Source of the DNA: Streptomyces regalis
GTDB lineage: Bacteria; Actinomycetota; Actinomycetes; Streptomycetales; Streptomycetaceae
Length of the DNA: 64,000 nt
Assembly (NCBI RefSeq): GCF_001509475.1
Contig: NZ_LLZG01000220.1
Location: 15,753 to 79,752, forward strand
Direction of reading: 5' to 3'
Shown here piece by piece: positions 1 to 9,207 of this stretch. Position 1 is the stretch's first letter; the number at the start of each line of letters is the position of its first letter. The notes under the pieces were generated by a model. The model ran no database searches. It was not told the DNA's origin and saw only the letters and a program-made list of their open reading frames with translations. The position numbers and the translations under genes were made by a program.

Positions 1-236
1 TCGGCGAGGCGGCCGCTGTAGGGCGCGAACAGCGCCATGGAGACGCCGGTGACGGCCGCGGCGGCGCCCGCCGCACCGTAGGAGCCGGTGGTGTGCTGCA
101 CGAGCAGCACGATGGAGATGGTCAGCATCGCGAACGGCTGGCGTGCCGCGAAGCCGGGGAGCAGGAACGTCCAGGCGCCGCGGGTGCGCAGCAGCTGTCC
201 GTATCCCGGGCGGGAGGAGGTGACCGTGGATGCCAC
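1..236 (-). CDS. MFS transporter, N-terminal part (runs off window)
   Basis: The reverse strand from a GTG at 236 reads V-A-S-T-V-T-S-S-R-P-G-Y-G-Q-L-L-R and then a hydrophobic helix (MLTISIVLLVQH) followed by a Gly/Ala-rich helix ending in a loop S-G-R-L-A. That loop fits motif A (G-x-L-a-D-r) of major facilitator permeases. A possible ribosome site, AGAAAGG, lies 8 nt before the GTG. Only about 78 codons are inside the window, so substrate and full length cannot be judged. The 269 bp between it and the antiporter stop hold no gene I can support; they contain one short inverted repeat, CTCTGC/GCAGAG at 366-382. Confidence 0.72.
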   Translation of the reverse strand, partial: MASTVTSSRPGYGQLLRTRGAWTFLLPGFAARQPFAMLTISIVLLVQHTTGSYGAAGAAAAVTGVSMALFAPYSGRLA

Positions 237-505
237 GGCCCGTGCCTTTCTGCCACCTGGTAGCGCGCCTGTGCGGGGGCGCCGAGAGCTGTCCTCTTGC
301 GCGGACTGCGGTAGATGCCGAGGTCCACTCTCAGGGACGTCTCGGCCGCCATACGGTCGCGCCAGCTCTGCGTCAGGCAGAGTTGGTGTGATCTGGGTGA
401 CGCCTGCATCGTACAGGGAAAGACGGCCCCTTCCCCTGTGAAACTGGGCACCACCGGGCTGCTGGCCTGCGATTCCCGGCAGTGTGAACGGTGCGAAACG
501 CGCCC

Positions 506-2005
506 TTAATGACTCGCCCCGTTCGTCCCCAGCCATCCGGCCAGCTTGCCCCCGGCTCCCACGGCCCGTAGTCGCTTCTCCGCGGCGTCCCGTACCGGAT
601 CCGTGGCGACGACGAGCAGCTCGTCGCCGAGCCGCAGCACCGTCGTCGGCAGCGGAACGAACGATTTTCCGTCGCGGACGACGAGGGTGACGGCGGCCCC
701 GGCGGGCAGCCGCAGCTCGTTGACCTCGACGCCGTGCATCTTCGAGCCCTCGGGGATCGCGACGGACAGCAGGTGTCCGCGCAGCCGCTCCAGCGGCGCC
801 GACTCGATGCCGAGGTCGGCGGCCTCGGGGCCCTGGCCGAGGTGCAGCTTGCGGGCGAGCCAGGGCAGCGTCGGACCCTGCACCAGGGTGTAGACGACGA
901 CCAGGATGAAGACGATGTTGAAGATGCGGCGGCTGTCCTCGACGCCGCCCACCATGGGGATCGTCGCCAGGATGATGGGCACGGCGCCGCGCAGCCCGGC
1001 CCAGGACATCAGCGCCTGCTCCCGCCAGGGGACCCGGAACGGCGTCAGACACGCGATGACGCTCAGCGGGCGGGCCACCATCGTCAGCACCAGCCCGATG
1101 ACCAGCGCGGGCAGGATGTCGTCGCCCAGCTCGTGCGGGGTGACCAGCAGACCGAGCAGGACGAACATGCCGATCTGGGCGATCCAGCCGAGCCCGTCGG
1201 CGAACCCGCGCGTGGCCGGCCAGTGCGGCAGCCGCGCGTTGCCCATCACCATCGCGGCCAGGTACACCGCCAGGAAGCCGCTGCCGTGCGCCGAGGCGCC
1301 CGCCGCGTACGCGGTGACGGCGATGGCCATGACGGCGATCGGATAGAGACCGGAGGCGGGGAGCGCCACGTGCCTGAGGCCCCAGGCGCCGAGCCAGCCC
1401 ACCGCGATGCCGATGGCCGCGCCGATGGCCAGCTCCAGTGCTATCTCGCCCAGCAGCACGTACCAGTGCTCGATCGGGCCGTGCTCGGAGAAGGCGACCA
1501 CCAGGATGACCACGGGGGCGTCGTTGAAGCCGGACTCGGCCTCCAAGGTGCCCGTCACGCGCGAGGGCAGGGGGATCTTCCGCAGGACGGAGAAGACCGC
1601 GGCGGCGTCGGTCGAGGAGACGATCGCCCCGATGATGAGCGACTGCCGCCACTCCAGCCCGACCAGGTAGTGCGCGGCCGCCGCCGTGCCCCCGACGCTC
1701 ACCGAGACCCCGACCAGTGCCAGCGCGGAGGCGGCCGGAAGGGCCGGCCTGATCTCCTTCCACTTCGTGCCGAGACCACCTTCGGCCAGGATCACGACCA
1801 GCGCCGCGTACCCGATGACCTGGGTCAGCTCGGCATCGTCGAAGCGGATGCCACCGATTCCGTCCTGGCCCATGAGCACGCCGATGCCCAGGTACACGAG
1901 CAGGCTGGGGAGCCCGCTGCGCGAGGAGATCCGGACCGCTGCGACGGCAACGAGCAGGACGAGCGAGCAGACGAGCAGGAGCTGGTTGAGGTCGTGGACA
2001 GTCAG
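506..2005 (-). CDS. Potassium/proton antiporter (CPA1 family) with TrkA-C domain
   Basis: This is a monovalent cation/proton exchanger of the plasma membrane, 499 aa. The first ~380 residues are alternating hydrophobic helices typical of Na_H_Exchanger proteins (for example LLLVCSLVLLVAVAAV near the start). The C-terminal ~90 residues (VAIPEGSKMHGVEVNEL onward) form a TrkA-C/RCK-C ligand-binding domain, as in YcgO/CvrA-type K+/H+ antiporters. The frame is open upstream to 2143, but homologues begin near L-T-V-H-D-L-N-Q. I therefore choose the CTG at 2005, which has AAAGGGA about 8 nt upstream; an in-frame GTG about 20 codons further upstream is the alternative. RCK-C domains of this kind often bind c-di-AMP, which is family knowledge, not visible here. 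The gene is divergent from the acylase gene. Confidence 0.85.
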   Translation of the reverse strand: MTVHDLNQLLLVCSLVLLVAVAAVRISSRSGLPSLLVYLGIGVLMGQDGIGGIRFDDAELTQVIGYAALVVILAEGGLGTKWKEIRPALPAASALALVGVSVSVGGTAAAAHYLVGLEWRQSLIIGAIVSSTDAAAVFSVLRKIPLPSRVTGTLEAESGFNDAPVVILVVAFSEHGPIEHWYVLLGEIALELAIGAAIGIAVGWLGAWGLRHVALPASGLYPIAVMAIAVTAYAAGASAHGSGFLAVYLAAMVMGNARLPHWPATRGFADGLGWIAQIGMFVLLGLLVTPHELGDDILPALVIGLVLTMVARPLSVIACLTPFRVPWREQALMSWAGLRGAVPIILATIPMVGGVEDSRRIFNIVFILVVVYTLVQGPTLPWLARKLHLGQGPEAADLGIESAPLERLRGHLLSVAIPEGSKMHGVEVNELRLPAGAAVTLVVRDGKSFVPLPTTVLRLGDELLVVATDPVRDAAEKRLRAVGAGGKLAGWLGTNGASH

Positions 2006-2127
2006 CGGCCGTTCCCTTTCCCTGGCCCGCGCACACGCGCGCGTGGGCTCACGTACATAGGACACGAAGTGGTGGTTCTCCGCACCCAAGTACTTCGTTA
2101 CCTTACCTAACTCTTGACGATTTCTTG

Positions 2128-2153
2128 ACGTTCGGCGGTGCATGACCGAACGT
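2128..2153. promoter_or_regulatory. Inverted repeat in antiporter/acylase divergent region
   Basis: ACGTTCGG (2128-2135) and CCGAACGT (2146-2153) are a perfect 8-bp inverted repeat with a 10-nt spacer, lying between the two divergent genes. It looks like a protein-binding site; which promoter it serves is unknown. Confidence 0.4.
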
Positions 2154-2264
2154 CCGTCCGTGCTGGTTCCCTACTCCGAGTCAAGTTGGACCGGGCCCTG
2201 CGCCTATGGTTGCTCCAGCACCAGAGGACCGCCTGCCGCTCGCGTTAGGACAGCAAGGACAGCG

Positions 2265-5042
2265 ATGCCCCCCAACACCACCGCCTCCACGGGTCAGCAG
2301 CCCGGCAAGTCCGGCAGGAAGAAGGGGCGCAGAGCCCGCCTGATCGTTCTCGTGCTGGTGCTGGGCCTCATCGGAGGCGTCACCGGCGGGGCGTACTGGT
2401 CCATCAGTACCGTCCGAGCCTCTTTCCCGCAGACCAAGGGCTCACTCACGCTCGCAGGCCTGTCCGGGCCCGTCGACGTGAAGCGCGACTACTACGGCAT
2501 CCCGCAGATCTACGCCTCCTCCGACGAGGACCTGTTCATGGCACAGGGCTACGTCCAGGCGCAGGACCGGTTCTACGAGATGGACGTGCGCCGTCACATG
2601 ACGTCCGGGCGCCTGTCGGAGATGTTCGGCAAGAGCCAGGTCGACACCGACGAGTTCCTGCGCACGCTCGGCTGGGACCGGATCGCGCAGCAGGAGTACG
2701 ACAAGACGCTGTCGGCCTCCACCAAGAAGTACCTCCAGGCCTACGCCAAGGGTGTCAACGCCTACCTGGACGGCAAGGACAACAAGGACATCTCCCTGGA
2801 GTACGCGGCCCTCGGGTTCACCAATGACTACAAGCCGGAGAAGTGGACCCCGGTCGACTCGGTCTCCTGGCTGAAGGCGATGGCCTGGGACCTGCGCGGC
2901 AACATGCAGGACGAGATCGACCGCGCCCTGATGACCAGCCGCCTCGGCCCCAAGGAGATCGCGGACCTCTACCCGGACTACCCGTACAGCCGGAACAAGA
3001 CGATCGTCCAGGCCGGCCAGTACGACGAGGCCACCAAGACGTTCCAGCAGAACGGCGGCACGTCCTCCGCGGGCGCGGGTTCGTCCACGGGGTCCACGAG
3101 CGGCACGGCGGGCACGGGCGCCGGCTCGGGCACCGCCGGCCTGCAGAGCCAGCTGTCGGGCCTGCAGAACGTCCTGGACGACCTCCCGACGGCCGTCGGC
3201 GTGAACGGCAACGGCATCGGCTCCAACTCCTGGGTGGTCCGCGGCAAGCACACGATCACCGGCAAGCCGCTGCTGGCCAACGACCCGCACCTGTCGGCGT
3301 CGCTGCCGTCCGTCTGGTACCAGATGGGCCTGCACTGCCGCTTGGTCTCCAGCAAGTGCCAGTACGACGTCAGCGGCTACACCTTCGCGGGCATGCCCGG
3401 CGTGGTCATCGGCCACAACCAGAACATCGCCTGGGGCATGACCAACTCCGGCGTCGACGTCACCGACCTCTACCTGGAGAAGCTCTCCGGCGACGGCTAC
3501 CTGTACGACGACAAGACGGTGCCCTTCATCACGCGCGAGGAGACCATCAAGGTCGCCGGCGGCACGCCCAAGAAGATCGTGGTCCGGGAGACCAAGGACG
3601 GGATGCCCCTGCTGTCCGACCGCAGCAGCGAGCTCGTGAAGGTCGGCCGGAAGGCCACCGTCGATACCGCCGCCCCCGACCGCGGCGACGGCTACGGCAT
3701 CGCGCTGCGCTGGACCGCGCTGAGCCCGGGCACCACCATGGACGCCGTCTTCGCCATGGACAGGGCGGCGGACTGGAGCGACTTCCGCGCCGCGGCCGCC
3801 CTGTTCGACGTGCCCTCGCAGAACATGATCTACGCCGACACCAAGGACAACATCGGCTACACGCTGCCCGGAAAGATCCCCACGCGCGCGCAGGGCTACG
3901 ACGGCTCCGTCCCGGCACCGGGCTGGGACTCCAGGTCCCGCTGGACCGGCTACATCGCCGAGGACGAGCTGCCGTACGAGTACAACCCGTCCCGCGGCTA
4001 CATCGTCACCGCCAACCAGGCCGTGGTCGACAAGGCCAAGTACCCCTACACGCTCACCACGGACTGGGGTTACGGCGCCCGCAGCCAGCGCATCACCGAT
4101 CTGATCCAGTCGAAGATCGACGACGGCGGCAAGATCTCCACCGACGACATGCGTCAGATGCAGCTCGACAACAGCAGCGAGATCGCCAAGCTGCTCGTGC
4201 CCAAGCTGCTGAAGATCGACATCGAGGACAAGGACGTCCGTCAGGCGCAGGAGCTCCTGGAGGGCTGGGACTATACCCAGGACGCCGACTCGGCGGCGGC
4301 CGCCTACTTCAACTCGGTCTGGCGCAACATCCTCAAGCTCGCCTTCGGCAACAAGCTGCCCAAGGAGCTGCGGGTCGAGGGCCAGTGCCTGTGGGTCGAT
4401 CCCGTGAACACGACCGGCCCCGCGGACGAGACGCAGAAGGTGCGCGAGTGCGGTGAGCGCGAGGCCGACCAGGCGCAGCCGGACGGTGGCGACCGCTGGT
4501 TCGAGGCCGTGCGCACTCTCATGGAGGACCCGAAGAGCGACTGGTGGACCACACCCAAGTCGCTCACCCGGCCGGGCGCGGCGCACAACCGTGACGACCT
4601 GTTCAAGCGCGCCATGATCGACGCCCGCTGGGAGCTGACCGCCAAGCTCGGCAAGGACATCGACACCTGGAGCTGGGGCCGGCTGCACCGCCTGTTCCTG
4701 AAGAACCAGACCCTCGGCACGGAGGGTCCCAGCTTCCTGCAGTACGTCCTCAACCGCGGCCCCTGGAAGCTCAGCGGCGGCGAGGCCACGGTCAACGCCT
4801 CGGGCTGGAACGCCGCCGGCGGCTACGGCGTCGTGTGGGTGCCGTCGATGCGGATGGTGGTCAACCTCGGCGACCTCGACAAGTCGAAGTGGATCAACCT
4901 CACCGGCGCCTCCGGGCACGCCTACAGCGCCCACTACACCGACCAGACGGACAAGTGGGCCGACGGTGAACTGCTCGACTGGTCCTTCTCGGACGGCGCG
5001 GTCGACGAGGGCACCAGCGACACCCTGGTGCTCAAGCCGTGA
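2265..5042 (+). CDS. Penicillin acylase family protein (Ntn hydrolase), membrane-anchored
   Basis: This 925-aa amidohydrolase belongs to the penicillin G acylase / acyl-homoserine lactone acylase / cephalosporin acylase family. These are made as one chain and cleave themselves to expose an N-terminal Ser. An Arg/Lys-rich start (residues 14-26) and one hydrophobic helix (LIVLVLVLGLIGGVTGGAYW) suggest export or membrane anchoring. The self-cleavage site is G-S-N-S-W-V-V, giving Ser320 as nucleophile, followed by the typical L-L-A-N-D-P-H-L. The spacer just before it carries a Gly/Ser/Thr/Ala-rich stretch (about residues 265-292). The ATG at 2265 has AAGGA 6 nt upstream; the frame's earlier ATG has no ribosome site. 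The substrate cannot be told from sequence. A strong terminator follows. Confidence 0.88.
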   Translation: MPPNTTASTGQQPGKSGRKKGRRARLIVLVLVLGLIGGVTGGAYWSISTVRASFPQTKGSLTLAGLSGPVDVKRDYYGIPQIYASSDEDLFMAQGYVQAQDRFYEMDVRRHMTSGRLSEMFGKSQVDTDEFLRTLGWDRIAQQEYDKTLSASTKKYLQAYAKGVNAYLDGKDNKDISLEYAALGFTNDYKPEKWTPVDSVSWLKAMAWDLRGNMQDEIDRALMTSRLGPKEIADLYPDYPYSRNKTIVQAGQYDEATKTFQQNGGTSSAGAGSSTGSTSGTAGTGAGSGTAGLQSQLSGLQNVLDDLPTAVGVNGNGIGSNSWVVRGKHTITGKPLLANDPHLSASLPSVWYQMGLHCRLVSSKCQYDVSGYTFAGMPGVVIGHNQNIAWGMTNSGVDVTDLYLEKLSGDGYLYDDKTVPFITREETIKVAGGTPKKIVVRETKDGMPLLSDRSSELVKVGRKATVDTAAPDRGDGYGIALRWTALSPGTTMDAVFAMDRAADWSDFRAAAALFDVPSQNMIYADTKDNIGYTLPGKIPTRAQGYDGSVPAPGWDSRSRWTGYIAEDELPYEYNPSRGYIVTANQAVVDKAKYPYTLTTDWGYGARSQRITDLIQSKIDDGGKISTDDMRQMQLDNSSEIAKLLVPKLLKIDIEDKDVRQAQELLEGWDYTQDADSAAAAYFNSVWRNILKLAFGNKLPKELRVEGQCLWVDPVNTTGPADETQKVRECGEREADQAQPDGGDRWFEAVRTLMEDPKSDWWTTPKSLTRPGAAHNRDDLFKRAMIDARWELTAKLGKDIDTWSWGRLHRLFLKNQTLGTEGPSFLQYVLNRGPWKLSGGEATVNASGWNAAGGYGVVWVPSMRMVVNLGDLDKSKWINLTGASGHAYSAHYTDQTDKWADGELLDWSFSDGAVDEGTSDTLVLKP

Positions 5043-5062
5043 CCCGGTGACGGTCGAACGAC

Positions 5063-5100
5063 CGAAGGGGCCCTCAACGCGCGCGTGGAGGGCCCCTTCG
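5063..5100. terminator. Strong hairpin terminator between acylase and fthC
   Basis: CGAAGGGGCCCTC (5063-5075) pairs perfectly with GAGGGCCCCTTCG (5088-5100) around a 12-nt loop. It sits between two convergent genes and probably works in both directions, because Streptomyces terminators often lack a U-tract. Confidence 0.85.
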
Positions 5101-5115
5101 CATGAGGGGCGCGGT

Positions 5116-5736
5116 TCAGGGCTCCCGGAAGCGGCGCGTGGCCGACGGCGTCACCACCGCGTGCACCGGCCGGTCGTGCGGCTCTGCAGGGACGCGCTCG
5201 ACGACCTCGGAGTCGTACAGCAGCACCACGAGCGAGGGATGGGCGCCCGCGCCTTCCAGCCGGGCGAGGACGCGGTCGTACGACCCCCCGCCGCGCCCCA
5301 GACGCATCCCGCGCGCGTCGACCGCGAGGCCCGGCAGCAGCACGACGTCGGCGTCGGTCACGGCGTCCGGGCCGAGGCGTTCGCCGGTGGGCTCGAAGAG
5401 GGCCATCTTTCCGCCGTGTTGGACGCGGGCGAGGGAGTTCTCTCCCGCGTACGCGCCCCAGTCGAGGTCGTTGTCGGGCAGCAGGGCGGGCAGCAGGACA
5501 CGCACGCCCCGCGCGCGCAGTGCGTCCAGCAGCGCGAGCGTGCCGGGTTCACTCCCCACGGAGACGTACGCCGCCACCGTGCGCGCATGCGCCAGCTCGG
5601 GCAGCTCCAGCGCCCGCTCCGCCAGCGCGGCTGCCGATGCCTGCATGTCAACCGCCGTCAACCTGCTCCTCACCGCGAGGAACTCTCGCCGCAACATTCG
5701 CTTGTCAGTCTCGGCCGGACGCCCGATGTGACTCAC
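5116..5736 (-). CDS. fthC: 5-formyltetrahydrofolate cyclo-ligase
   Basis: Converts 5-formyl-THF to 5,10-methenyl-THF with ATP, feeding folate one-carbon metabolism (cytoplasm). The 206-aa product shows the family's N-terminal basic helix (K-R-M-L-R-R-E-F-L-A-V-R), the folate-site strand VAAYVSVGSEPGT, and the ATP-site motif R-L-G-R-G-G-G-S-Y-D-R near residue 150. The open frame extends further upstream, but the GTG at 5736 gives the usual length and is preceded by GGGAA. It is divergent from galU, with 94 bp between the starts; that gap contains the 10-bp palindrome CTCATATGAG (5765-5774). Confidence 0.9.
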   Translation of the reverse strand: MSHIGRPAETDKRMLRREFLAVRSRLTAVDMQASAAALAERALELPELAHARTVAAYVSVGSEPGTLALLDALRARGVRVLLPALLPDNDLDWGAYAGENSLARVQHGGKMALFEPTGERLGPDAVTDADVVLLPGLAVDARGMRLGRGGGSYDRVLARLEGAGAHPSLVVLLYDSEVVERVPAEPHDRPVHAVVTPSATRRFREP

Positions 5737-5817
5737 TGGTCGTTCCCGAACCCTTCCTAATGGGCTCATATGAGAGCCAATTAACCGGAGCCTCAGATTC
5801 CCTGTTAAGGCACCGGA

Positions 5818-5823
5818 TATGGT
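5818..5823 (+). promoter_or_regulatory. Predicted -10 box of galU (leaderless)
   Basis: TATGGT ends 7 nt before the galU ATG and no good Shine-Dalgarno sequence lies between, so the transcript probably starts at or next to the start codon. I see no convincing -35 box. Confidence 0.5.
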
Positions 5824-5830
5824 GGCGGGC

Positions 5831-6733
5831 ATGACTCAGTCGCACCCTCGGATCAGCAAGGCTGTCATCCCCGCAGCAGGCCTGGGTACCCGCTTCCTGC
5901 CGGCCACCAAAGCCACTCCCAAGGAGATGCTGCCGGTCGTCGACAAGCCGGCGATCCAGTACGTGGTCGAAGAGGCCGTCTCCGCCGGTCTCGACGACGT
6001 CCTCATGATCACGGGCCGCAACAAGCGCCCCCTGGAGGACCACTTCGACCGCAACTACGAGCTGGAATCGGCCCTGCAGAAGAAGGGCGACGCCGGCCGG
6101 CTCGCGAAGGTGCAGGAGTCCAGCGACCTCGCGACCATGCACTACGTCCGCCAGGGCGATCCCAGGGGTCTCGGCCACGCCGTCCTGTGTGCCGCCCCGC
6201 ACGTCGGCCACGAGCCCTTCGCCGTCCTGCTCGGCGACGACCTGATCGACCCGCGCGACCCCCTGCTCAAGCGGATGGTCGAGGTGCAGGAGCAGCACGG
6301 CGGCAGCGTCATCGCGCTCATGGAGGTCGCGCCCGAGCAGATCCACCTCTACGGGTGTGCGGCCGTCGACCCCACTCAGGACAGCGACGTGGTCAAGGTC
6401 CACGACCTGGTCGAGAAGCCCGCCGCCGCGGACGCCCCGTCGAACTACGCGATCATCGGCCGCTACGTCCTCGACCCGGCCATCTTCGACATACTGCGCA
6501 AGACCGAGCCGGGCCGCGGCGGCGAGATCCAGCTCACCGACGCTCTCCAGCAGCTCTCGCAGGACGAGAAGGTCGGCGGCCCGGTGCACGGCGTCGTCTT
6601 CAAGGGGCGCCGCTATGACACCGGTGACCGCGGTGACTATCTGCGTGCCATTGTCAGACTCGCATGCGAACGTGAAGACCTGGGCCCGGACTTCCGGACC
6701 TGGCTTCGCAGTTACGTAGCCGAGGAGATGTAG
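5831..6733 (+). CDS. galU: UTP--glucose-1-phosphate uridylyltransferase
   Basis: Makes UDP-glucose from UTP and glucose-1-phosphate for cell-wall glycans and other sugar-nucleotide pathways. The 300-aa sequence has the nucleotide-binding signature G-L-G-T-R-F-L-P-A-T-K-A-x-P-K-E-M at residues ~17-33, then V-D-K-P-A-I-Q-Y, L-L-G-D-D-L-I and V-E-K-P, all diagnostic of GalU. The ATG at 5831 is chosen because it follows the leaderless -10 box and matches family length. It heads a run of same-strand genes: glp starts 4 nt after its stop, and that gene's ribosome site (GAGGAG) lies inside the end of galU. Confidence 0.95.
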   Translation: MTQSHPRISKAVIPAAGLGTRFLPATKATPKEMLPVVDKPAIQYVVEEAVSAGLDDVLMITGRNKRPLEDHFDRNYELESALQKKGDAGRLAKVQESSDLATMHYVRQGDPRGLGHAVLCAAPHVGHEPFAVLLGDDLIDPRDPLLKRMVEVQEQHGGSVIALMEVAPEQIHLYGCAAVDPTQDSDVVKVHDLVEKPAAADAPSNYAIIGRYVLDPAIFDILRKTEPGRGGEIQLTDALQQLSQDEKVGGPVHGVVFKGRRYDTGDRGDYLRAIVRLACEREDLGPDFRTWLRSYVAEEM

Positions 6734-6737
6734 CAAT

Positions 6738-8060
6738 TTGAGCACCGCCGCGACCCGCCCTGCCGGCCAGGACCACCTCTGGTCGGTGGACGAACACCTG
6801 GAGGACATCCTCACGACCGTCCGCCCCCTGGAACCCATCGAGCTGCAACTGCTCGACGCCCAGGGCTGTGTCCTGGTCGAGGACGTCACGGTGCCGGTCT
6901 CCCTGCCGCCGTTCGACAACAGCTCCATGGACGGGTACGCGGTGCGGGTCGCGGATGTCGTGGGCGCGAGCGAGGAGTTCCCTGCCGTCCTGGAGGTCGT
7001 CGGGGACGTCGCGGCGGGCCAGGCCGACCTGCTCCAGGTGGGCCCCGGCCAGGCCGCCCGCATCATGACCGGCGCCCCGCTGCCGCCCGGCGCCGAAACC
7101 GTCGTACCGGTGGAGTGGACCGACGGCGGCCTCGGCGAGGGCCCGGTGACCGGGATGCAGGCCCGCAGCCTGGCCCCCGAGGGTGCCCACGGCCAGGTGC
7201 ACATCTACCGTCCGGCCGAGGCACGCGCGCACGTACGCGCGACGGGCAGCGACGTGAAGTCCGGCGACCGCGCCCTCGAAGCCGGCACGATCCTCGGTCC
7301 GCCGCAGATCGCGCTGCTCGCCGCGATCGGCCGCGGCACGGTACGCGTGCGCCCCCGCCCACGCGTGGTCGTCATGTCCACCGGCAGCGAACTCGTCCAG
7401 CCCGACGAGGACCTGGGCCAGGGCCAGATCTACGACTCCAACAGCTTCGCCCTCACCGCCGCGGCCCGTGACGCCGGCGCCATCGCCTACCGCGTGGGCG
7501 CCGTCGCCGACGACGCCGAGACCCTGCGCTCCACGATCGAGGACCAGCTCGTCCGCGCCGACCTCATGGTCACCACCGGCGGCGTGAGCGTCGGGGCGTA
7601 CGACGTCGTCAAGGAGGCGCTGTCCCACGTCGGCGACGAGGACGAGGCCGGCAGCGGCATCGACTTCCGCAAGCTCGCCATGCAGCCCGGCAAGCCCCAG
7701 GGCTTCGGCTCCATCGGCCCCGACCACACCCCGCTGCTCGCCCTCCCGGGCAACCCGGTGTCGTCGTACGTCTCCTTCGAACTGTTCGTGCGTCCCGCGA
7801 TCCGCACCCTGATGGGCCTGGAGGACGTCCACCGCCCGCGGACGACCGCGACCCTGGCGGCGGACGAGGCGCTGAGCTCGCCGAAGGGGCGCAGACAGTT
7901 CCTGCGCGGGACGTATGCCGAGGGCGCGGTGCGGCCGGTCGGCGGCGCCGGATCCCACCTGATCGCGGCCCTCGCGCACGCGGACGCGCTGATCGTGGTC
8001 CCCGAGGACGTGGAGAGCGTCGAGCCCGGCACCGAGGTCGAGGTGGTCCTGCTCGGCTGA
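6738..8060 (+). CDS. glp: Gephyrin-like molybdotransferase Glp (MoeA family)
   Basis: MoeA-fold protein of 440 aa, starting at a TTG preceded by GAGGAG. MoeA enzymes insert molybdate into molybdopterin. Visible motifs: [10 protein letters not shown] near residue 60, the MoCF-binding T-T-G-G-V-S-V-G near 277, and L-P-G-N-P-V-S-S-Y near 335. In Corynebacterium the MoeA paralogue in the cluster galU-glp-rimJ-glpR is a divisome scaffold (Glp) that binds the membrane receptor GlpR. The same order is seen here, with moaC and mog inserted. I therefore call it Glp; whether it also acts in cofactor synthesis is open, and the adjacent moaC/mog genes make dual use plausible. Confidence 0.88.
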   Translation: MSTAATRPAGQDHLWSVDEHLEDILTTVRPLEPIELQLLDAQGCVLVEDVTVPVSLPPFDNSSMDGYAVRVADVVGASEEFPAVLEVVGDVAAGQADLLQVGPGQAARIMTGAPLPPGAETVVPVEWTDGGLGEGPVTGMQARSLAPEGAHGQVHIYRPAEARAHVRATGSDVKSGDRALEAGTILGPPQIALLAAIGRGTVRVRPRPRVVVMSTGSELVQPDEDLGQGQIYDSNSFALTAAARDAGAIAYRVGAVADDAETLRSTIEDQLVRADLMVTTGGVSVGAYDVVKEALSHVGDEDEAGSGIDFRKLAMQPGKPQGFGSIGPDHTPLLALPGNPVSSYVSFELFVRPAIRTLMGLEDVHRPRTTATLAADEALSSPKGRRQFLRGTYAEGAVRPVGGAGSHLIAALAHADALIVVPEDVESVEPGTEVEVVLLG

Positions 8061-8146
8061 GCGGGCCTGCTTGGCGGTACCGTGTCGCGCACAGCAGGCC
8101 CGTGCGCCGCACCGCGACGGGCCCGGACCGGGAGCGCCACACGATC

Positions 8147-8674
8147 ATGACTGTGCCTTCCCGGGGGGAGACCCCCGGATCCCCTGCGCAGGACCCATCC
8201 ACGCAGGACCACCTCACACACATCGACGACGCGGGCGCGGCCCGCATGGTCGATGTCTCCGAGAAGGACGTGACCGCGCGCACCGCTCGCGCCAGCGGAC
8301 GCGTCCTCGTCGCGCCCCGCGTGGTCGAGCTGCTGCGCGGCGAGGGGGTCCCCAAGGGCGACGCCCTCGCCACCGCGCGCATCGCGGGCATCATGGGCGC
8401 CAAACGCACCCCTGACCTGATCCCGCTCTGTCACCCGTTGTCGGTGTCCGGTGTGAAACTGGATCTGTCGGTCGCGGACGACGCCGTGGAGATCGTGGCC
8501 ACCGTGAAGACGACGGACCGCACGGGCGTCGAGATGGAGGCCCTCACCGCGGTCTCCGTCGCCGCGCTCACCGTGATCGACATGGTGAAGGCGGTCGACA
8601 AGGGAGCGGTCATCACGGACGTACGGGTCGAGGAGAAGACGGGCGGCAAGTCGGGCGACTGGAGCCGGGCATGA
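8147..8674 (+). CDS. moaC: Cyclic pyranopterin monophosphate synthase MoaC
   Basis: Second step of molybdopterin synthesis: 3',8-cyclo-GTP to cyclic pyranopterin monophosphate. The 175-aa product carries the conserved [15 protein letters not shown] start and [13 protein letters not shown] (phosphate/substrate pocket), then [11 protein letters not shown] and the Lys-Asp pair in M-V-K-A-V-D-K. Start ATG 8147 is preceded by GGGAG at a slightly long spacing. It overlaps the next gene by ATGA. The 86 bp between it and glp contain GGCCTGC...GCAGGCC and a TACCGT box, so it may have its own promoter. Confidence 0.93.
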   Translation: MTVPSRGETPGSPAQDPSTQDHLTHIDDAGAARMVDVSEKDVTARTARASGRVLVAPRVVELLRGEGVPKGDALATARIAGIMGAKRTPDLIPLCHPLSVSGVKLDLSVADDAVEIVATVKTTDRTGVEMEALTAVSVAALTVIDMVKAVDKGAVITDVRVEEKTGGKSGDWSRA

Positions 8675-9207
8675 CTCTGGATGTTTCGGTCGGCGGTGCG
8701 CTGGTCGCGCCGTATGCCGCCTTGGTCATCACCGCCTCCAACAGGGCCGCCGCCGGGATCTACGAGGACAAGGGCGGCCCGCTGATCGCCGAGGGCCTGA
8801 AGGGCTTCGGCTTCGCCGTCGACGGCCCGCAGGTCGTCCCCGACGGCGACCCCGTCGAGGCCGCCCTGTGCGCGGGCGTCGAAGCCGGCTACGACGCCAT
8901 CGTCACCACCGGCGGCACCGGCATCTCGCCCACCGACCGCACCCCCGAGGCGACCCGCGCGGTGATCGACTACGAGGTACCGGGCATTCCCGAGGCGATC
9001 AGGGCGTTCGGACGGGAGAAGGTGCCCACGGCGGCGCTGTCCCGGGGGATCGCCGGAGTCGCCGGGAGCACCCTGATCATCAACCTGCCCGGTTCCAGCG
9101 GCGGGGTGAAGGACGGCCTGGCCGTCCTGGAGTCCCTCCTGATCCACGCCGTCGACCAGATCCGCGGCGGCGACCACCCCAGACCCAGCAGCGGGGGTGC
9201 GAGCTGA
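8671..9207 (+). CDS. mog: Molybdopterin adenylyltransferase, MogA/MoaB family
   Basis: A 178-aa MoCF-binding domain protein that activates molybdopterin by adenylation ahead of MoeA. Motifs: A-L-V-I-T-A-S-N-R near residue 11, [19 protein letters not shown] near 72, and the Ser/Gly-rich [14 protein letters not shown] near 145. The ATG overlaps the moaC stop (ATGA) and its own stop overlaps the following start (CTGA), indicating tight translational coupling. Confidence 0.92.
   Translation: MTLDVSVGGALVAPYAALVITASNRAAAGIYEDKGGPLIAEGLKGFGFAVDGPQVVPDGDPVEAALCAGVEAGYDAIVTTGGTGISPTDRTPEATRAVIDYEVPGIPEAIRAFGREKVPTAALSRGIAGVAGSTLIINLPGSSGGVKDGLAVLESLLIHAVDQIRGGDHPRPSSGGAS

Noticed and set aside
122..454. 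Minus-strand frame upstream of the partial MFS gene
   Set aside because: It overlaps the MFS start in another frame, turns into Pro/Arg/Ser-rich shadow sequence and has no ribosome site or family signature.
734..2110. Long plus-strand frame opposite the antiporter
   Set aside because: Composition (Gln/Asp/Arg/Gly-rich, no hydrophobic core) is the typical antisense shadow of a GC-rich membrane protein gene.
2006..2264. Possible c-di-AMP (ydaO) riboswitch before the K+/H+ antiporter
   Set aside because: Expected from physiology, but I could not find the conserved core or its pairing pattern.
2442..4934. 830-codon minus-strand frame opposite the penicillin acylase gene
   Set aside because: Antisense shadow created by GC-skewed codons; the acylase frame has all family motifs.
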